DNA from: Struthidea cinerea
Taxonomy: Eukaryota > Chordata > Aves > Passeriformes > Corcoracidae
Assembly (NCBI GenBank): GCA_013397865.1
Contig: VZTI01003365.1
Span: 248,001 to 312,000 of the forward strand
Length of the DNA: 64,000 bases
Direction: 5' to 3'
Numbering within the stretch: the first letter of the stretch is position 1; each line of letters begins with the position of its first letter. The notes under the pieces were generated by a model. It was not told where the DNA came from. It did no database searches and saw only the letters and a program-made list of their open reading frames with translations. Shown in pieces: positions 49,725 through 63,164 of this stretch. A program made the position numbers and the translations under genes.

Positions 49725-49793
49725 TCCTCTGGGTTTTGTTTTTTGGTTTTGTTTTTTGGTTGGTTTGTTTTGGGTTTGTTTTTTTTTTTTTGT
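49725..49793. repeat. G/T-rich low-complexity tract
   Basis: A run of GGTTTTGTTTT-type units ends in 14 T. It supplies the Phe-rich centre of a 148-codon plus-strand open frame (49522-49968), which is therefore not trusted. Confidence 0.85.
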
Positions 49794-52685
49794 GAGAAGA
49801 CAGCAATTTTTATTAAACCTTCATTTTTATAGCATTTCACAGCTTGTCAACAGATTAACTGATCAAAGGCAGAGACATCACCCCTGGGATACTCCTGAGG
49901 TGCAGATGACTGCTAGGGGGGAGGCTTTTACATGGAGCTTTTTTCCTGACTCAGAGCTGAGTACTTAATCTGGGTCTCCCACATTTCAGTCACACCTCCT
50001 ACAGACAGAGTCGCTTAGGGCTTGTGAGTAGGTCTTCCCAGCAACTTGAGCAGGAACTTCTCAATTTCAAATAGATAATTCAGGGAAGTTATTTCAAAAG
50101 TTAGATTTTTCCTGGTCTGCCTTCATTACAATGAAGATAGTATTGCCCTAAAAATCTTGTTGTAATAACATTATTAAATATATTATTCACGGCGGGCCAG
50201 GACCTGTAAATATCAGGCATGTGGAAAATGCTCAAACAGACTAAAAGAATTATCCAAAATTGGAGGCTGGTCAGGAATTTGATACACGTTTAAGTGAGAT
50301 TCAGCAAAACACTGTAACAAATCTTCCTACTCCCTTAATATGAAATAAGGCCTGCAGTTTACAACATTCCACAAAGAAGGATTTGGATATACTCTCAGGA
50401 ACAGAGAAAACCTCTGCTCTGCCACTCATGTATGCATAGTAGCAGATTCACTGAAGCTTAAGTGTAAAATAATGATTTCTTCCAGCAGATCTTAAATTGA
50501 CACTATTTCAAATTCATGAAGTTAAATTAATTCAGAATCCTTTCTGTCTCTCATTCAGTTATAAAACAAAATATAGATTTTTTTCCTTATGCCTCAAAAA
50601 ATATGAAAGTGAACAAAAACCGCCTTCTAATTTATGTGAAACTGATTTGAAATGTGACTTGTAGTAGTAGCATTTGACAAAGTATCCTCAGCCTGAGAAA
50701 ATCAACAAAACCACTGTATTCTGGTATGTTACTGTCTTGTTTCTACTGAAAAGCTTTCAACACTCAGGGGAGAAATCCCTGGTGATTTTACAAGATAACG
50801 TCCCTTTAGCAGTAGAGAACTCAGCTTTTTCTACATCTTTTAGCCTCTCAGTACTCTTTTGGCTTCACTGCAGAGGAGACATGAAAATTTGGGGAGATAT
50901 TTATTAAATTATTAGAATATGAACTGTGTTTTGAGTTTGCAATATGACGTTAAAGAAGTCAGTAATTGTTCACAGCATTGGATGGAAGAAGTTTTTATTT
51001 CAAATGGCATCGGTTAACAGTACCATGTGATTTCAGTACGTAATCTTTATGGAATAAGATTGTGAGTAACTCATCATTCTGTAATATACGTTTATTTAAT
51101 TAAATATGATTATTTAGAATCTATTAACTTATGATTAAGAAAGGTCTCTCTAGTATTTTTTAGATTGTTGATAGTTTCTTTCTTTTACTGCTTAAAATTG
51201 TTTGCGTTATTGCAGTTAACTCTCTCCATCCTTACGCAAGGCTTTTCAAGAATAGCAGAAAAATGTCAATCCTACTAATGCAAATTCATATATCAGACAT
51301 AAAGCCAAAACAAACTGGCTGTTGCACGCTTGTAGTTTATATCTGCTGCACCTGAATGCAATTAAATGCAAATTGTTAGTTAAAACCAAAGTACTGATAA
51401 AAGAATAGCCCTTCAAAGTAGTTTCCTTAGTCACAAAATTTGACAGGTTTTTGCAAGACCTTAAAGATGAAAAATAGCCAAAAAGAATGCCTGATTGGGA
51501 ACTTGAATCCTGTTGATTCTTTCCTCATGAGCTGACCTTGCTTCAGCAATTTAAGAAACTCATTAACACAATGAGTTATTCCCATGGTAGCAACAGGTAA
51601 CATAAGCTGGATTGCTCTTCTTCACAGATTCTGGAATGTCAGTCATATACTTCAGAGGTGCTGTTTCTTTCCCAACAAATACCGGTTAACCTTAGGGGAA
51701 ATTCAAGGTGTTTGTACATAGCCCTAACTGTTCATCATCTCATTTCCTGCAAGACAGCTTTTCAGTCTCTGCATTGCCATGTTTCCTGTGTTTAGTTACC
51801 CGTCCCATGGCTCGTGAGGTTGAAGTTGTGCTATTCATACTGCTTGCCTCGTGTTTCTGGAATGGATCCTCCATGGATAAGTGTGACTACTTTTAGAACC
51901 TGACATAAGATGTGAGCCATGCCAAGTTATTTACTTTATATCCCTTGCCATTTAGATTCCTGATTTTTTTTTTTTTTCCAATACTTTGATCCTTTCAGGA
52001 TGTAGGGCTTGCTGCAAGGGATCTCACAATAAAGTATTCCCTATCATAGAAAAAAGAAGCCTGTTGTAATTTTCTTGATGGTTAAATCCTTTAAAGATCC
52101 CAGATCATGGAATGGGAGTTTTATAAATATGGATTTTAATAATTAAATTTAATTAGAATCTGTGCTGCTGTGTAAGTTTAGCATGAAAATTCTTAGTGCA
52201 TGCGAAGCAGGAAGAAAGAACAATGAGTCAGTCACAACAGAGATCATGAGAAAAACTGAAGTGTCATTCAGAGAAACGTCAATATTTGATTTGATCTGAA
52301 GCAGTTGCTAATGGCCTTTGAGAGAAATGCTTCTTATTTGTAAGCCTACCCCAACCACTTGTACCAGTGCGTGTGATACCTGCCAATAGATCAAGTGGAT
52401 TAGAGCTGAGTGGGGAGAGCAGAATCTATCTGCCAAATATGAGTTTCATATCACCTATATTTGGAGATGGTATTCATCTTCTTTATTTTTATCTACCTCA
52501 TGTAAGATAGAAGAATGAAAAAAATCTCAGCAAATGCACATTTTGTCTATGTCTGGGGTTAGGCAATGCCTATTACAGCAGAACAAGCAGACTTATTTCT
52601 CCCTGTGTATCCTCATGGATTCAGCTGATCACTCTTTTAAGAACAGTCTGAATGAGAATTTGCTTCCATTCTATTTTGTTTGGTA
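49794..52685. other. Unique AT-rich noncoding DNA
   Basis: Nothing is recognised. A poly(T) run lies at about 51966-51978. Confidence 0.55.
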
Positions 52686-53520
52686 GCTTGTAACAAACAT
52701 TTCTTCCATAACCTTCTGTGGTAGCTTTTCTAGTCCACTGTAAATTCTGGCATTCAGAGAACCTAATAGCAATGAATTCCACAGATTAAATGTGTGGAGT
52801 AAAAAGAAAGTACCCCTTTTTTTTTTTTTTTTTTTTGGTTTCAAATTCATTTAGCATCTCTAGGAACAAGGAACAAGGAAAAAAATAATTTCCTATTCCC
52901 TCCTTCATCCTATCTCTCACTGCGTACAACTTTCTAGCCCCATTTTTCCCAGGCTATAGAGTCACAGCCTATCAGCTTCTCCTGCCACAGTTATAGCTTC
53001 TTCTCCTATGGAAGCCATTCCACTTGTTTGATCAGCCTTATCCCATTTTCTGCATTTTTTCAAGGTCTTCTTTCAGCTTCATATACTTGAAGATCAGCTA
53101 AGTAGAGCTGTGCATTTTATCCATAGTAAGGCTATGGCTTTAAAGTGACATAGAGACATTTTGGATTGTTCTCTATTCTAATACATTATAGCACTTCATT
53201 TTGTCTTTTAAACACCTCTGAGTGCTGAGATTTGAAAAACTATCCCCCAAGTCCTCTGTCTGGACCACAAGAACTAGAAATACACAGATTAAAAGCTACT
53301 GTCAGGTTTTATCAATACTGAATTTAATCTGTCATTTCATTGCTCAGTTGTTCAGCATTGCAGTGTCTTGCAACTCTGTTGCCTGTCTTTGTTCCAGTTC
53401 TGACTGTCCTGATTTTTTTTCTATTGTAGAAATTAGGAAAAGTTTAGAAGTGTCAAACATTCACATATACTACTTGTTCTCATTCTTCAGCGAATGTAAT
53501 AAAGTTCAGGTGAGTTGCTT
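52686..53520 (-). mobile_element. Ancient L3/CR1-like LINE remnant
   Basis: The reverse complement resembles the old amniote L3/CR1 lineage. On the plus strand, AATTCCACAGATTAAATGTG followed by AAAAAGAAAGTACC (near 52774-52816) matches the 3' part. TTCTCCTATGGAAGCCATTC near 53000-53020 matches the ORF2 C-terminal region, and TCAATACTGAATTTAATCTG near 53312-53331 matches a more 5' part of ORF2. The order is consistent with one minus-strand copy interrupted by a poly(T) expansion at 52818-52837. Decay is heavy and no frame survives. Confidence 0.6.
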
Positions 53521-54429
53521 CTAGTTTATCATGTATGGATTTACTTTATCACTTTATTCTAAAACCTATTCTATTGGCTTTCCAGTCTGACATTTTATAG
53601 TTATACCCAAAAGAAAAAAAGGAAAAAAAGGAAAGAAAAAAAATCCTTGTAGTAATCATCATTAGAAAGAAAAAATTAGTCTTGTTTGCTGTGATCTTGT
53701 CTTCTCTGAGGGCTCATACAACACACTGACATCTATAGGCACTGAAGGTATTTGTCTGGTTAAGCTCTTCTAATGAATCTGGAAAAAAAGGGGTTTTTTC
53801 AGAGTTTAATGCATATACAAAGTACTTCCTCACACTCTCTTTTTGGCCTGTGTTGACATGCATTTAAATTCCCATGTATTATATTCTTCCTGTTCTTCTA
53901 GTCTGGACACGATTTACAATTTCTTAATGATATCTTTTACTGCAGATAACTACTTCTACTTTTTTGTTGTTGTTGTTGTTCCGTTTAAAATCTTATTGAT
54001 GAGTGTTCTTACAATAATACTCTTCGGTGCCATACGAAGTCAGTCAAACTTATAGACACCAGAGAGCAAACCAAGAATAAATCGCACCACAGGCCCTGGA
54101 TTGTTGCACCACACCACTACCTAATGGCTAATGTAGACGTACTCACTGTTTACTTTCAATCTCCTTTTTGTGATTTGAACACCACCCATGTTCAAAACAG
54201 CAAGCATTTTGTGTCTGAAGTTTTACCTTTTCATTTGCTTTTATAAAGCATCCTTACTTTCTCTTTTAGAAATTCTTACCCTGTAGGTTTTATGGTTTTA
54301 ATGTGTTTCTTCAAGGATGCAGATAATGAATATTTTACCATGACTATTATAAAATGGCTCTTATAGCCATTATGCCTTAAATCAGATTCTTCACAGCTGT
54401 ACCATTTACCATAAAAAGCTAAATAGAGT

Positions 54430-54485
54430 GTATATATGTATGTATATCTCTCTATCTATATATGTATAGATGTATAGATATAAAA
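54430..54485. repeat. (TATG/TATC)n degenerate microsatellite
   Basis: TATATATGTATGTATATC, CTCTCTATCTATATATG and TATAGATGTATAGATATA follow in sequence: a compound, imperfect tetranucleotide repeat. Confidence 0.8.
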
Positions 54486-57400
54486 TAAGAATTCAATTAA
54501 TTGAAAAAATAATTTACCTAGCAATGGAATATATCAAAGACTGAGGATTCCACATTAAAAATTAGGTATAAAGTCTGCTAAAATGGTAGAACACCTTCAA
54601 AGGAAAAAAATTTTAATAAAAGCAGTTACACATTCATCTACTACAGGAAAAATCCTAAATCCATCATAAATGTAACTGCTATTATTATATGATGGAACAG
54701 TGAAAAGCAGATGGACCTTATTTGCAATAATGTAGCTGGGCTGAAGTTATTTTTCTGCCTCTCTTCCTGCATTAATAATGACAGGTGGTGTTGAAGATAA
54801 TTTTAACCAGATTATGATGAGCTGTAGTTCAAATTCAAAGACTTTTTTCCCAGCTTCTCATACTTGGTATATGACTGAACATACTTTTAAATGCAATTCT
54901 TCAAAAACAGCATTTGAAGATTTCTGTGTGTGGGAGCTGATGAGGTGCTTGCCTTTTCTGAAAGGAATTCTTTGAAAAACTTAAAAAGGGCATATTTCAA
55001 AAAAAGGTTCTTCTGACTTTCATGTGAAGATATCTATTTTGATATGAAAATGCTTGTAAATGGAATTTCCAAACAGCAGAGTCCCTCCTTCTGAAAAAAG
55101 GATCACAAACTAGGCGGAAAACAAAAAAGAACCCTGTGCTTAGTTTAGACCTTACGAACTGACAAGGTAGTGTATTAATTGCAATCTGCTTGCAAGGCAG
55201 TGTTTCTTCTTTTTAAGAAGAAAAAAAGTATATACATTTATGTGGTACTTGGTTTACCTCGCAGCTCAGTGAGTTACCTTCAAAGCTACCACAGCCCTTG
55301 AAGAGAATTTCAGTTTCTTACTCACATTCTTTGAGTTTCACCTTCTGTGTTATGTGTATTTATGCATATGAATGTATGCAGATATATGCAAATAACTGCA
55401 TATGTTCCAACTTTCTGTAGTTGTTTAACTGTGTGTAGTGAGAAAACAAAGTACTATGGTACTTAGTTTATAACTTAAGTAGGCAAAGAAATGCTTTGTG
55501 AAAGGGTTAATACTCATAGCAGCCCTATTCAGCTGGATGAAAATATATATTAGCAAAATATTAAATAGAGAACTTGTGCTGTCATTTCTTTGTGATGAAA
55601 AGTTTCATTTTATGAAAAGTGGTGTGTTTTCAAACTGCAGATTTAAATAAAACAAAAAAGAATGCATTGAGTCCAGTCACAAATTTGTTTTGAATGACAT
55701 CTGAATTGCCAGGCTTCAGTAGTTGAAAAAATGGTAGCTACAGGTATTTATTTGATCATTTCAGAAGACTGCTTGGGAAAAACAGTATAAAGAACTGTGG
55801 CAACTGACCATGTATCCATCCACTCATAGAGTCTGAATAATTATAACTTCTTTGAATGTTATTTATTCTGCCTGTTTAAGCTAAAATTTGATGCAGTTTG
55901 ATTCTGGTATCTGATGTACCTCTGCAGAAGTTTATATCTCTGCAAATACATTAGAATAATAACAAGGTGCTGCCTCAGCATATACTTGAATTCATTTTTG
56001 TCATCAAGAACCTGAGGGAAAGCTGGTGGCAGATTCCACTCGAGCCCAGATTCCAGGGAGCCCAAACCTGAAGTTAAGGTCGAGGGCTCCCCCTTTCTCC
56101 TGTATGTAATCAGCTGACTTTCTTTGCTAACTCTTTTGCTCAGCCGAATTCTCACCCATACTTTCAGCAAGCTTTCAATCTGCTTAAAAATGCAGTTTAA
56201 GCAACAACGAGTCACATCAGTAGTGAGTTTTTATCACCTGGGCTAGGGTTATACATAACCATGACTTTAGAAAATCCTTAGAAGTCTCATAGTAATGCTC
56301 ACCCTTTTCAATGGGAGCTCACTGAGACCAATGAAAAATGATTCAGAAAACAAAGATGTTTCTCCCAAATCAATTCCTTGTCATAAAGAGGATCTGCATG
56401 AGACTCAGTTTTTTATTTAAAACACCTCGTAGCATTTGAGGACTGTTCTAATCCAGTATTTCAACTTGGTATGAAGTATTTGGTAGATTTTTGTAACTGC
56501 ATGTTAGGTCTCACATGCACAGTGCAATTGCTTTGCACAGTAAATAACCATTTTCAGACTTGGGCTTTGTTAGTTACTGCCCAAGGTAGCAAGATAATTA
56601 GCAATACTGGTAGATATCTGCTGCTGAAATTGAAAAATTTGTCAGATGACATGCTGCATGTTAGCTTAAAATTTCATCCTTGATTCTATGACACTGTTAT
56701 CTTGCTTCAATCAAATGCAATAAATCCAACTAATTTAACTAAACCACTGAATGAAGTTGTGCAACTACTTTTATTGCAGTTTAAATGAGGCATTTTTCAA
56801 TGTAGCATAAACTGACATCTGTTTAAGCTAAACTGAAAACAAACTGCTTTTAAACTGAGTTATGCATACATAATGGACTTTAATTTCACTTTATGAAAAA
56901 AGCTTAAGTTAATAACCCACAAATATCTTGTGTGAACAAAACTTTATTCTTCCTATACAAAACTGATGAAAGATTATTAAATATGGTTTCCACATCTTAA
57001 TAGAAAAATGCAAAAGAAGTAACATTTGACACATGGTAATTAGAGCACATAAGTATTTCACTGAAATATATCATATAGAAAATAAAGGTATGAAATAAAA
57101 ATTAGGTTTTGCTAGAATACAATAGTAAGTGTAAACACTAGAAAAATTTTTGGTGAGAAAATATAAATAAACTAATCAGCTCTCTGAAAAGCAAGTGATT
57201 CTATCATTAGGGAGGTAACAATAAAATGTACAAAATATCTTGGTTCAGGTGATAGATTCTTCACTATAATGAAGATGGTGGAACTGCAATGACTTATTTA
57301 TATTATCTAATGATCTACCTTCTTCTAACATACTACTTGAGTGTGATTTCTTTCAAACACACACCTGAATACAGACTAACCAAGTTTTTAAGACAAACAT

Positions 57401-59224
57401 TAAAAATAAACTGTTAATATTCTTCAAGCATGTGCCTCGCTTCTGTCAAACTCCTGAGTAAAGAGACTTAAGCACATACTTACGGACTTCTTCCAACTGG
57501 GACTTTGCACCACTACTATCTTTAACTATGTAAGTACAGGTTCTCCTGTGTTGCAGTGCAGTATGACTGAAAAATGAAATTGCTTTTGACTTCAGAATAA
57601 CAGAGTACCTTGGAAATACTTTTACCACAGCAACCTGAGGCCTCTTTTTTGACAGGAGGCATTTGGAGTAGTATAGCTCTACTGCAAAAGAAGAACATTT
57701 TCTACTGGTATAGATACCATTCATGGATCAAATTGTATTGAAGATCACTTTCATCAGGCTTTTCTATATTTTTTTTAATATTTTATTTCACTGAACTCTT
57801 GCCCAGCAAACAGCAAACTCATTTATTCTAGGCAGCTCAACAGCACTCTCACATGTGCCAAATGCAGCGAGGTGGATATCCTCATTGTGGCACCAGGAAA
57901 GAATAAAGGAAGAAGAGATGCTTCACAAAAAATCACAAACACTTCATATCTGGGGCCATGGAGTTGTTCAGATGTGATTCATGACTTAGATTTATCTTGA
58001 AGCCTTCACTTGAGAAGCCCTGTCCTTGATATTGTCTTGCCAAGTAATCCAGTCTTCTGGAGTTGTTTACATGAGAAAAGTCTGGAGAAGAAAGTGATGG
58101 ACAGCTTCTCAGCAAGATGAGAGTCTCCCCTCCTAAAAGAAGAGTCTGGCCTTGAAGAAGCATGGATCTGGAAATTATACCAAAGCAGGCAAATGCAGGA
58201 CTGTAGCTGTATGTTATGATTGCCCTGTAAGACTATATGAGACATTAGGGACAAAAGGGCCTGAGGCCATAAGTAAGATCACCAAGAAATTTTGGTTGAT
58301 TAGTATGAGAAAACATTAAAAAAAAGTCAAGATCCATCTTAAGTAGGTACTATGTTTTCATTGCAGAGGGCTGACATGCAATGTCTAACTCTTTTTTAAC
58401 TGTGTGTTTTATTCAGGATAAAATGTTGCCAGAATTCAGTTATTTAAAAATAAATAAGCAGCAGCTTGAATGCAGATAAAGGTACCCAACTCAATTAGGA
58501 AGGATTTTTTTTTTTCTCCTAGTCTGAAAGCAGGCATTATCCTTCTTTGATAGAAAAACACAGCTGTGCAGTGCTGAGATACTAATGCGTTCTGCATTCA
58601 GCAGATTGTAGGGAAAACAGACATTCTTATTTTGGATACAATTCAAACTTTTGGCAGTGTCTTCCAGCTTCTGAGGTCATTTGCATCACTTCATTACAAT
58701 GCACACACATTGTTCATACCTTGTTATATGCCAATTGAGTATAAGTAAGTATTTGCATATTATTGCTCCACAGCTTATTGAGAGGCATTTCATTTCAGAA
58801 TTTTAAATATTTAGTGACCAGGTGTTTAACTGCCAAATAAAAATAATCACGTCTGTTTCTTATGAGGAAAAAGTCCAACCAATCCGGCAAGACATTCTCA
58901 GTACCAAGCCAGTGAAGTGTGTAAAAATGTAGTGAGCTAAATTCTTTTCTCATTTAAAACAGCATAAATGTGCAATTATTCCTCTGAAGCAAAATGTACA
59001 CCACCAGATATATTTGATTTTAATTAAAATTAGAATGTGGACTCTAGCAATCAGGATGTTAGTGATGTTTTATGTTAAAACACAAATACAATGGATGAAA
59101 TCACTAGTCATGCAAAGAATAAAGAAAACAGAAGAGATACATACTTAAAGCTTCTTCTCCATTTTTATTTTAATCTTTTTCCAATTATTCACATTTCATA
59201 TTTTTTCTGCATTGTTTTCAGTGG

Positions 59225-59247
59225 GTTTTGTTTGTTTGTTTGTTTTT
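59225..59247. repeat. (GTTT)n microsatellite
   Basis: Four to five GTTT units stand in a row, bounded by GGG and AATTG. Confidence 0.85.
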
Positions 59248-62200
59248 AATTGATGGCTGACTGTTAGACTCTTTAACATGTACCTACATGAAAACAGATT
59301 GATTATCAAAGTCATAAAGCATCTTCTGCACTCGATTCAGTAGCTTTCATTATTTGACCATGGAATGACTATTAAGAAGAATGTAATGGGATCATGAAAA
59401 AGACAGATGTTGCACTGGGTTATGTCAGGTAAGGTTTTTCCACTAGAAGTAGGGAGGTATTGAAGCTGTTTTATAAGGTATGCCTGAATTTTCGTACAAA
59501 ATGCAGGGTATAGTCCCAGTGTTTGCACCCAAGAACCAAATATTCAGAAATAAAAGATGTAAACAGAAGCTTCTGGGATGATCAGAGGTTTGGAGAGCTT
59601 GCAAGAAATTACTATGAGAATTCAAATTACTCAGTTGAATACAGAAAAAATGTAAGAAAGAGGGTGAGAGGAGGGTGTTATTTTCCTGATATCTCTTCAT
59701 GCCTCTGTGACTTACAATATTAGAAACCTCCTGAGCTATAGAAAGCTGTTCCATACTACCAGCCATCCTTGTCACTTTATGTGTACTGTGAATAGTATCA
59801 TAACCTCGTGTCTAAGATAAGTGGCCTGACGTGCGCACACAGTAATTGAGATTTCCATGCATTATGCATTTGTACAGTGGCATAATTATGTTTTCTAATT
59901 TGTCCTCTTTTGTCTACTACTTTTTCCTACTTTGTATACTAGAAAATAATTCAAATTTGTTTTCTCTCTTTCCATTGTTGTTGACTTTTTAAAGTCTGCA
60001 ATCATTCCAAAGTCTCTTTTCTGACTAGTAACACCTAATTCAGTCATCAATGAGTTTATATAAGTCGATATTTTTTTTTCTTTATATGCTTTGCAGCAGT
60101 GAGTACTGAATCTCTTTCACATATTACTTACTCAAAGATGTAACTTGTTCTGGTCCTGGTATGCAGCCCATGTCTATATTGCTAGACCTAAAACAACTCA
60201 GACAGGGACTGAATCACGGGCTCAAGTCCACATCCTGTCATTGTTCAGCCAGGTCCCTGACATATTTTTGTCCTGTGCCATCAAATCATTGCCTAGACAA
60301 TTGACAAGCATCATTTTGGCCCCCAAAACAGGGCTTTTCAAATGCAACTATACCATAGGAAATAATGTAAGCAAGTTTATTTTCCAGTTCATGACTGCAC
60401 AGCTTAGCTTTACAATTAAAAGTTATTTATTATATTAAAGGAAAATCTTCTACTTAAATCTGTGGGGTTTGTCCTATTTTTACATAGAGGCAATAGACCA
60501 ATTGCTTAGCAGCAATTTTTACTATGCTCCCACCCATGTTTGCCTTTATGTTGCCAGAAGTCTTGAACTTTCTCCTCAGATTTTCATGATTGCAGCTCTT
60601 CATCTCTGCTCTGTCAGGGGCATCTCTGCCAGCCCACGACTTTTGGGGAACTGTTGCTTACAACAACTGTTAGCAATGCACCAGTTGTGTCATTCCCAGT
60701 TCTGGGATGAGAAAAGGATTGCCTTGCCTGTCTTACAGAAACTCTTTTTGTTTCTTCAGACGGTATTTGCTACTTCTACAGCTGTGTAAGACAAATCTTT
60801 TTTATTGGTCTCATGCTTCTGAGACCTCCAGCAAAAGTAACATATGTTTTGTTTGCTTCCTTTAAATATCCCAACCATTTAAAAGAGATTTTCTGGGTGC
60901 CAAGACTATAATTTTTTTTTAATATCTTATCAGGTGCCAATATTTCATTGCAGTGTATAGATACTCCTTCTTTATTCATGGACTTTGAAAGAGAAGGATT
61001 GATGAATGGAGTTACTCCATCAGAGGTAATGATTAGAGCTTTAGCTTTTAATACTTACTCTAGATTATTTCTTTTACTATTTTAAGTTAAAGCACTGAAG
61101 TTATAAATGTTTCATTAGACAAGTTTAGAGTCTTCAAATTAGGAAAGTATTCTGTTAGGTCATATGACATAAAAGTTTGAAAAATTTCTGGTGGAAGTGC
61201 TGAGGGCAGGTTTATGATCCTTTGCATCATGATACCTTATTTTGGGCCCATTTTTCAGCTAAATAAAAAAAGCAGATTTTGGTCTGACAGACTTCTACAC
61301 ATTTTCTTTCCTCTTCTCTAAATCATTAAGGAAAATAGAGAGGAGAGTGTGTACATAAAGGAGGAATTGAGTTCCCTGTAAAATAATCAACTCTAGGAAT
61401 TCACAGCCTAGTAATAATGACCCCTAATGTTCTCCTAAATCTTCCAAATATAAGTGAGTAGATATTTTGTTATTATTAAAATAACTTTTCTACAGTGTTT
61501 TAATCTTTCTTTTCTGCATTTGGTGTTGTCCTGCTTGAAAAAATATGTGTTTAAATCTTCATCTGCTGACAAGCCATGACCTCGTTTGAAATATAGGCTC
61601 TAGCCTGTATAAAGAGGATTACCAGTTGTTTCTTGTTGGTTTATTTATATCTGGGTGTTTGTTTTTTTTTTTTTATTATCACTATCACATTTAGAACTCT
61701 AAGTGTTCTGTGCTTTTACGTACCTGCAGTGTGAAAACATTTTAACGCTTTTAATATTTCTTTTTAATTTAGAATTAATCTTAAGGGCTAACATCTTGAT
61801 CTTTGTTTAAGAGCAAAACAAACCTAAAACAGTCCAGTTACAGGCAGTTAAAATTAGATTTTAAGATAAGCTTGATAAAGGATCCATAAGAAAGGCTGTA
61901 AAGCTGCTTGAGCACTAAGATGCTATAATGAAACACATACTGAAAATTACTATTTTCAACATTTTTTCTGAGTTTCCTGTAGAAAGTAATTGCTTTTCTA
62001 AACTTTACTTGTCTAACTTTCTTTATTTTTCAAATGCACAGTAAAATATTCTAAAAATAGACAGGACTGGATTTATTTTCACACGTCCTGTTTTCCATAC
62101 ATTTAGAAATTTGTCATGTGTATACTGTTATACACAGCACAATGTGAGCAGCTCACTGGCCAAAGGCAGTTTATTTGAACTTCCATGAAGTTTTTACCTC

Positions 62201-63164
62201 TTCTATAACAAATCATTCAGAAATTCAAATTAAAATGCTGCCTGAAGCTTGCTTCTTACCTTTTAAATTTAAAATTCCAGGATCCCATCATTCTTTGGCC
62301 TCACAGGAAAAATTGACGTCCCCTTTTAAACTAAAACTATTAGGATGCAGTGTTGTAAAAATCTGACTGTCAAAAGCATGATTATTTTCATGCTAAGCCT
62401 TTAACCAGTCTTGATTAAAATTATAACTTCTATAAAATTATAATTTCTGTATATTCTGTTACAGTATCTAAACTACTGTATAGTATCCCATCTTCCAGCA
62501 GAGTTATGATAAAAGTGCTCAGAAAGTTTTCCTGTGGCAACAGATACTGCTCTTATATGTTGGACTTGAGTACTGCTTTGAGATGTTTGAAGTTTGATGG
62601 CCAGCAACCCCTCATGTCCACAGACTTGTTAGAATATTGATTTAAAGAAACAGAAAGAGATGTTCACAGTATCTATTCTTTTATTTCTCTCTCTACAAGG
62701 GAAAAAATACAAGGGAAAATAGAAATGTCAGCAGGTATGCCTGGGCCTCTGGTAATTCATTTGCCATGTTGTGCTATTATTTATGTCTATCTGATTGCCA
62801 AAATAAAGAGGATGTCCAAGTTAGGATATGCTGTATTTTTATTTTAAGAACTCCAGCCTTGGTCTCTTGTTCCCTATTTCTTGCTTAATGCCATTACAGA
62901 CATTTCATTTATGAGTAGTATCAGCAGTTATGAAAGAGCAATAAAAATGATTGAGATTCGGGAAGGGACTGATTTATGAAGAAAGGAAAAGAGCTAAATA
63001 TGGAGTGCCTGTCTAAATAATGATTCATGAAAGGCATGCTAAATACCTGTAAGTGTTTTAAGAGAGTAAATGAGAGAGGAATCAGGTAGGGTGACTCAAA
63101 GAGAAGTTACCAGGAGTAACTGAACGGAAGGAAGGATTTAGGCACATTTTCTTTTAAAGCGATA

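Larger units (their letters stand above)
53521..63164. other. Long unique AT-rich noncoding stretch
   Basis: About 9.6 kb without a recognisable repeat family or gene. It contains simple repeats: purine-rich 53610-53642, (TTG)n at about 53968-53980, TATG/TATC units at 54430-54485, (GTTT)n at 59225-59247, and poly(T) near 61662-61674. One minus-strand open frame (55859-56215, 118 codons) has a weak exon-like look and is discussed in the findings. The low repeat density resembles the low-repeat deserts that often surround developmental genes, but no conserved element can be named by eye. Confidence 0.5.

Noticed and set aside
49522..49968. 148-codon open frame with a hydrophobic centre resembling a membrane protein
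   Set aside because: The Phe-rich segment is translated from a G/T-rich low-complexity run; nothing else in it is recognisable.
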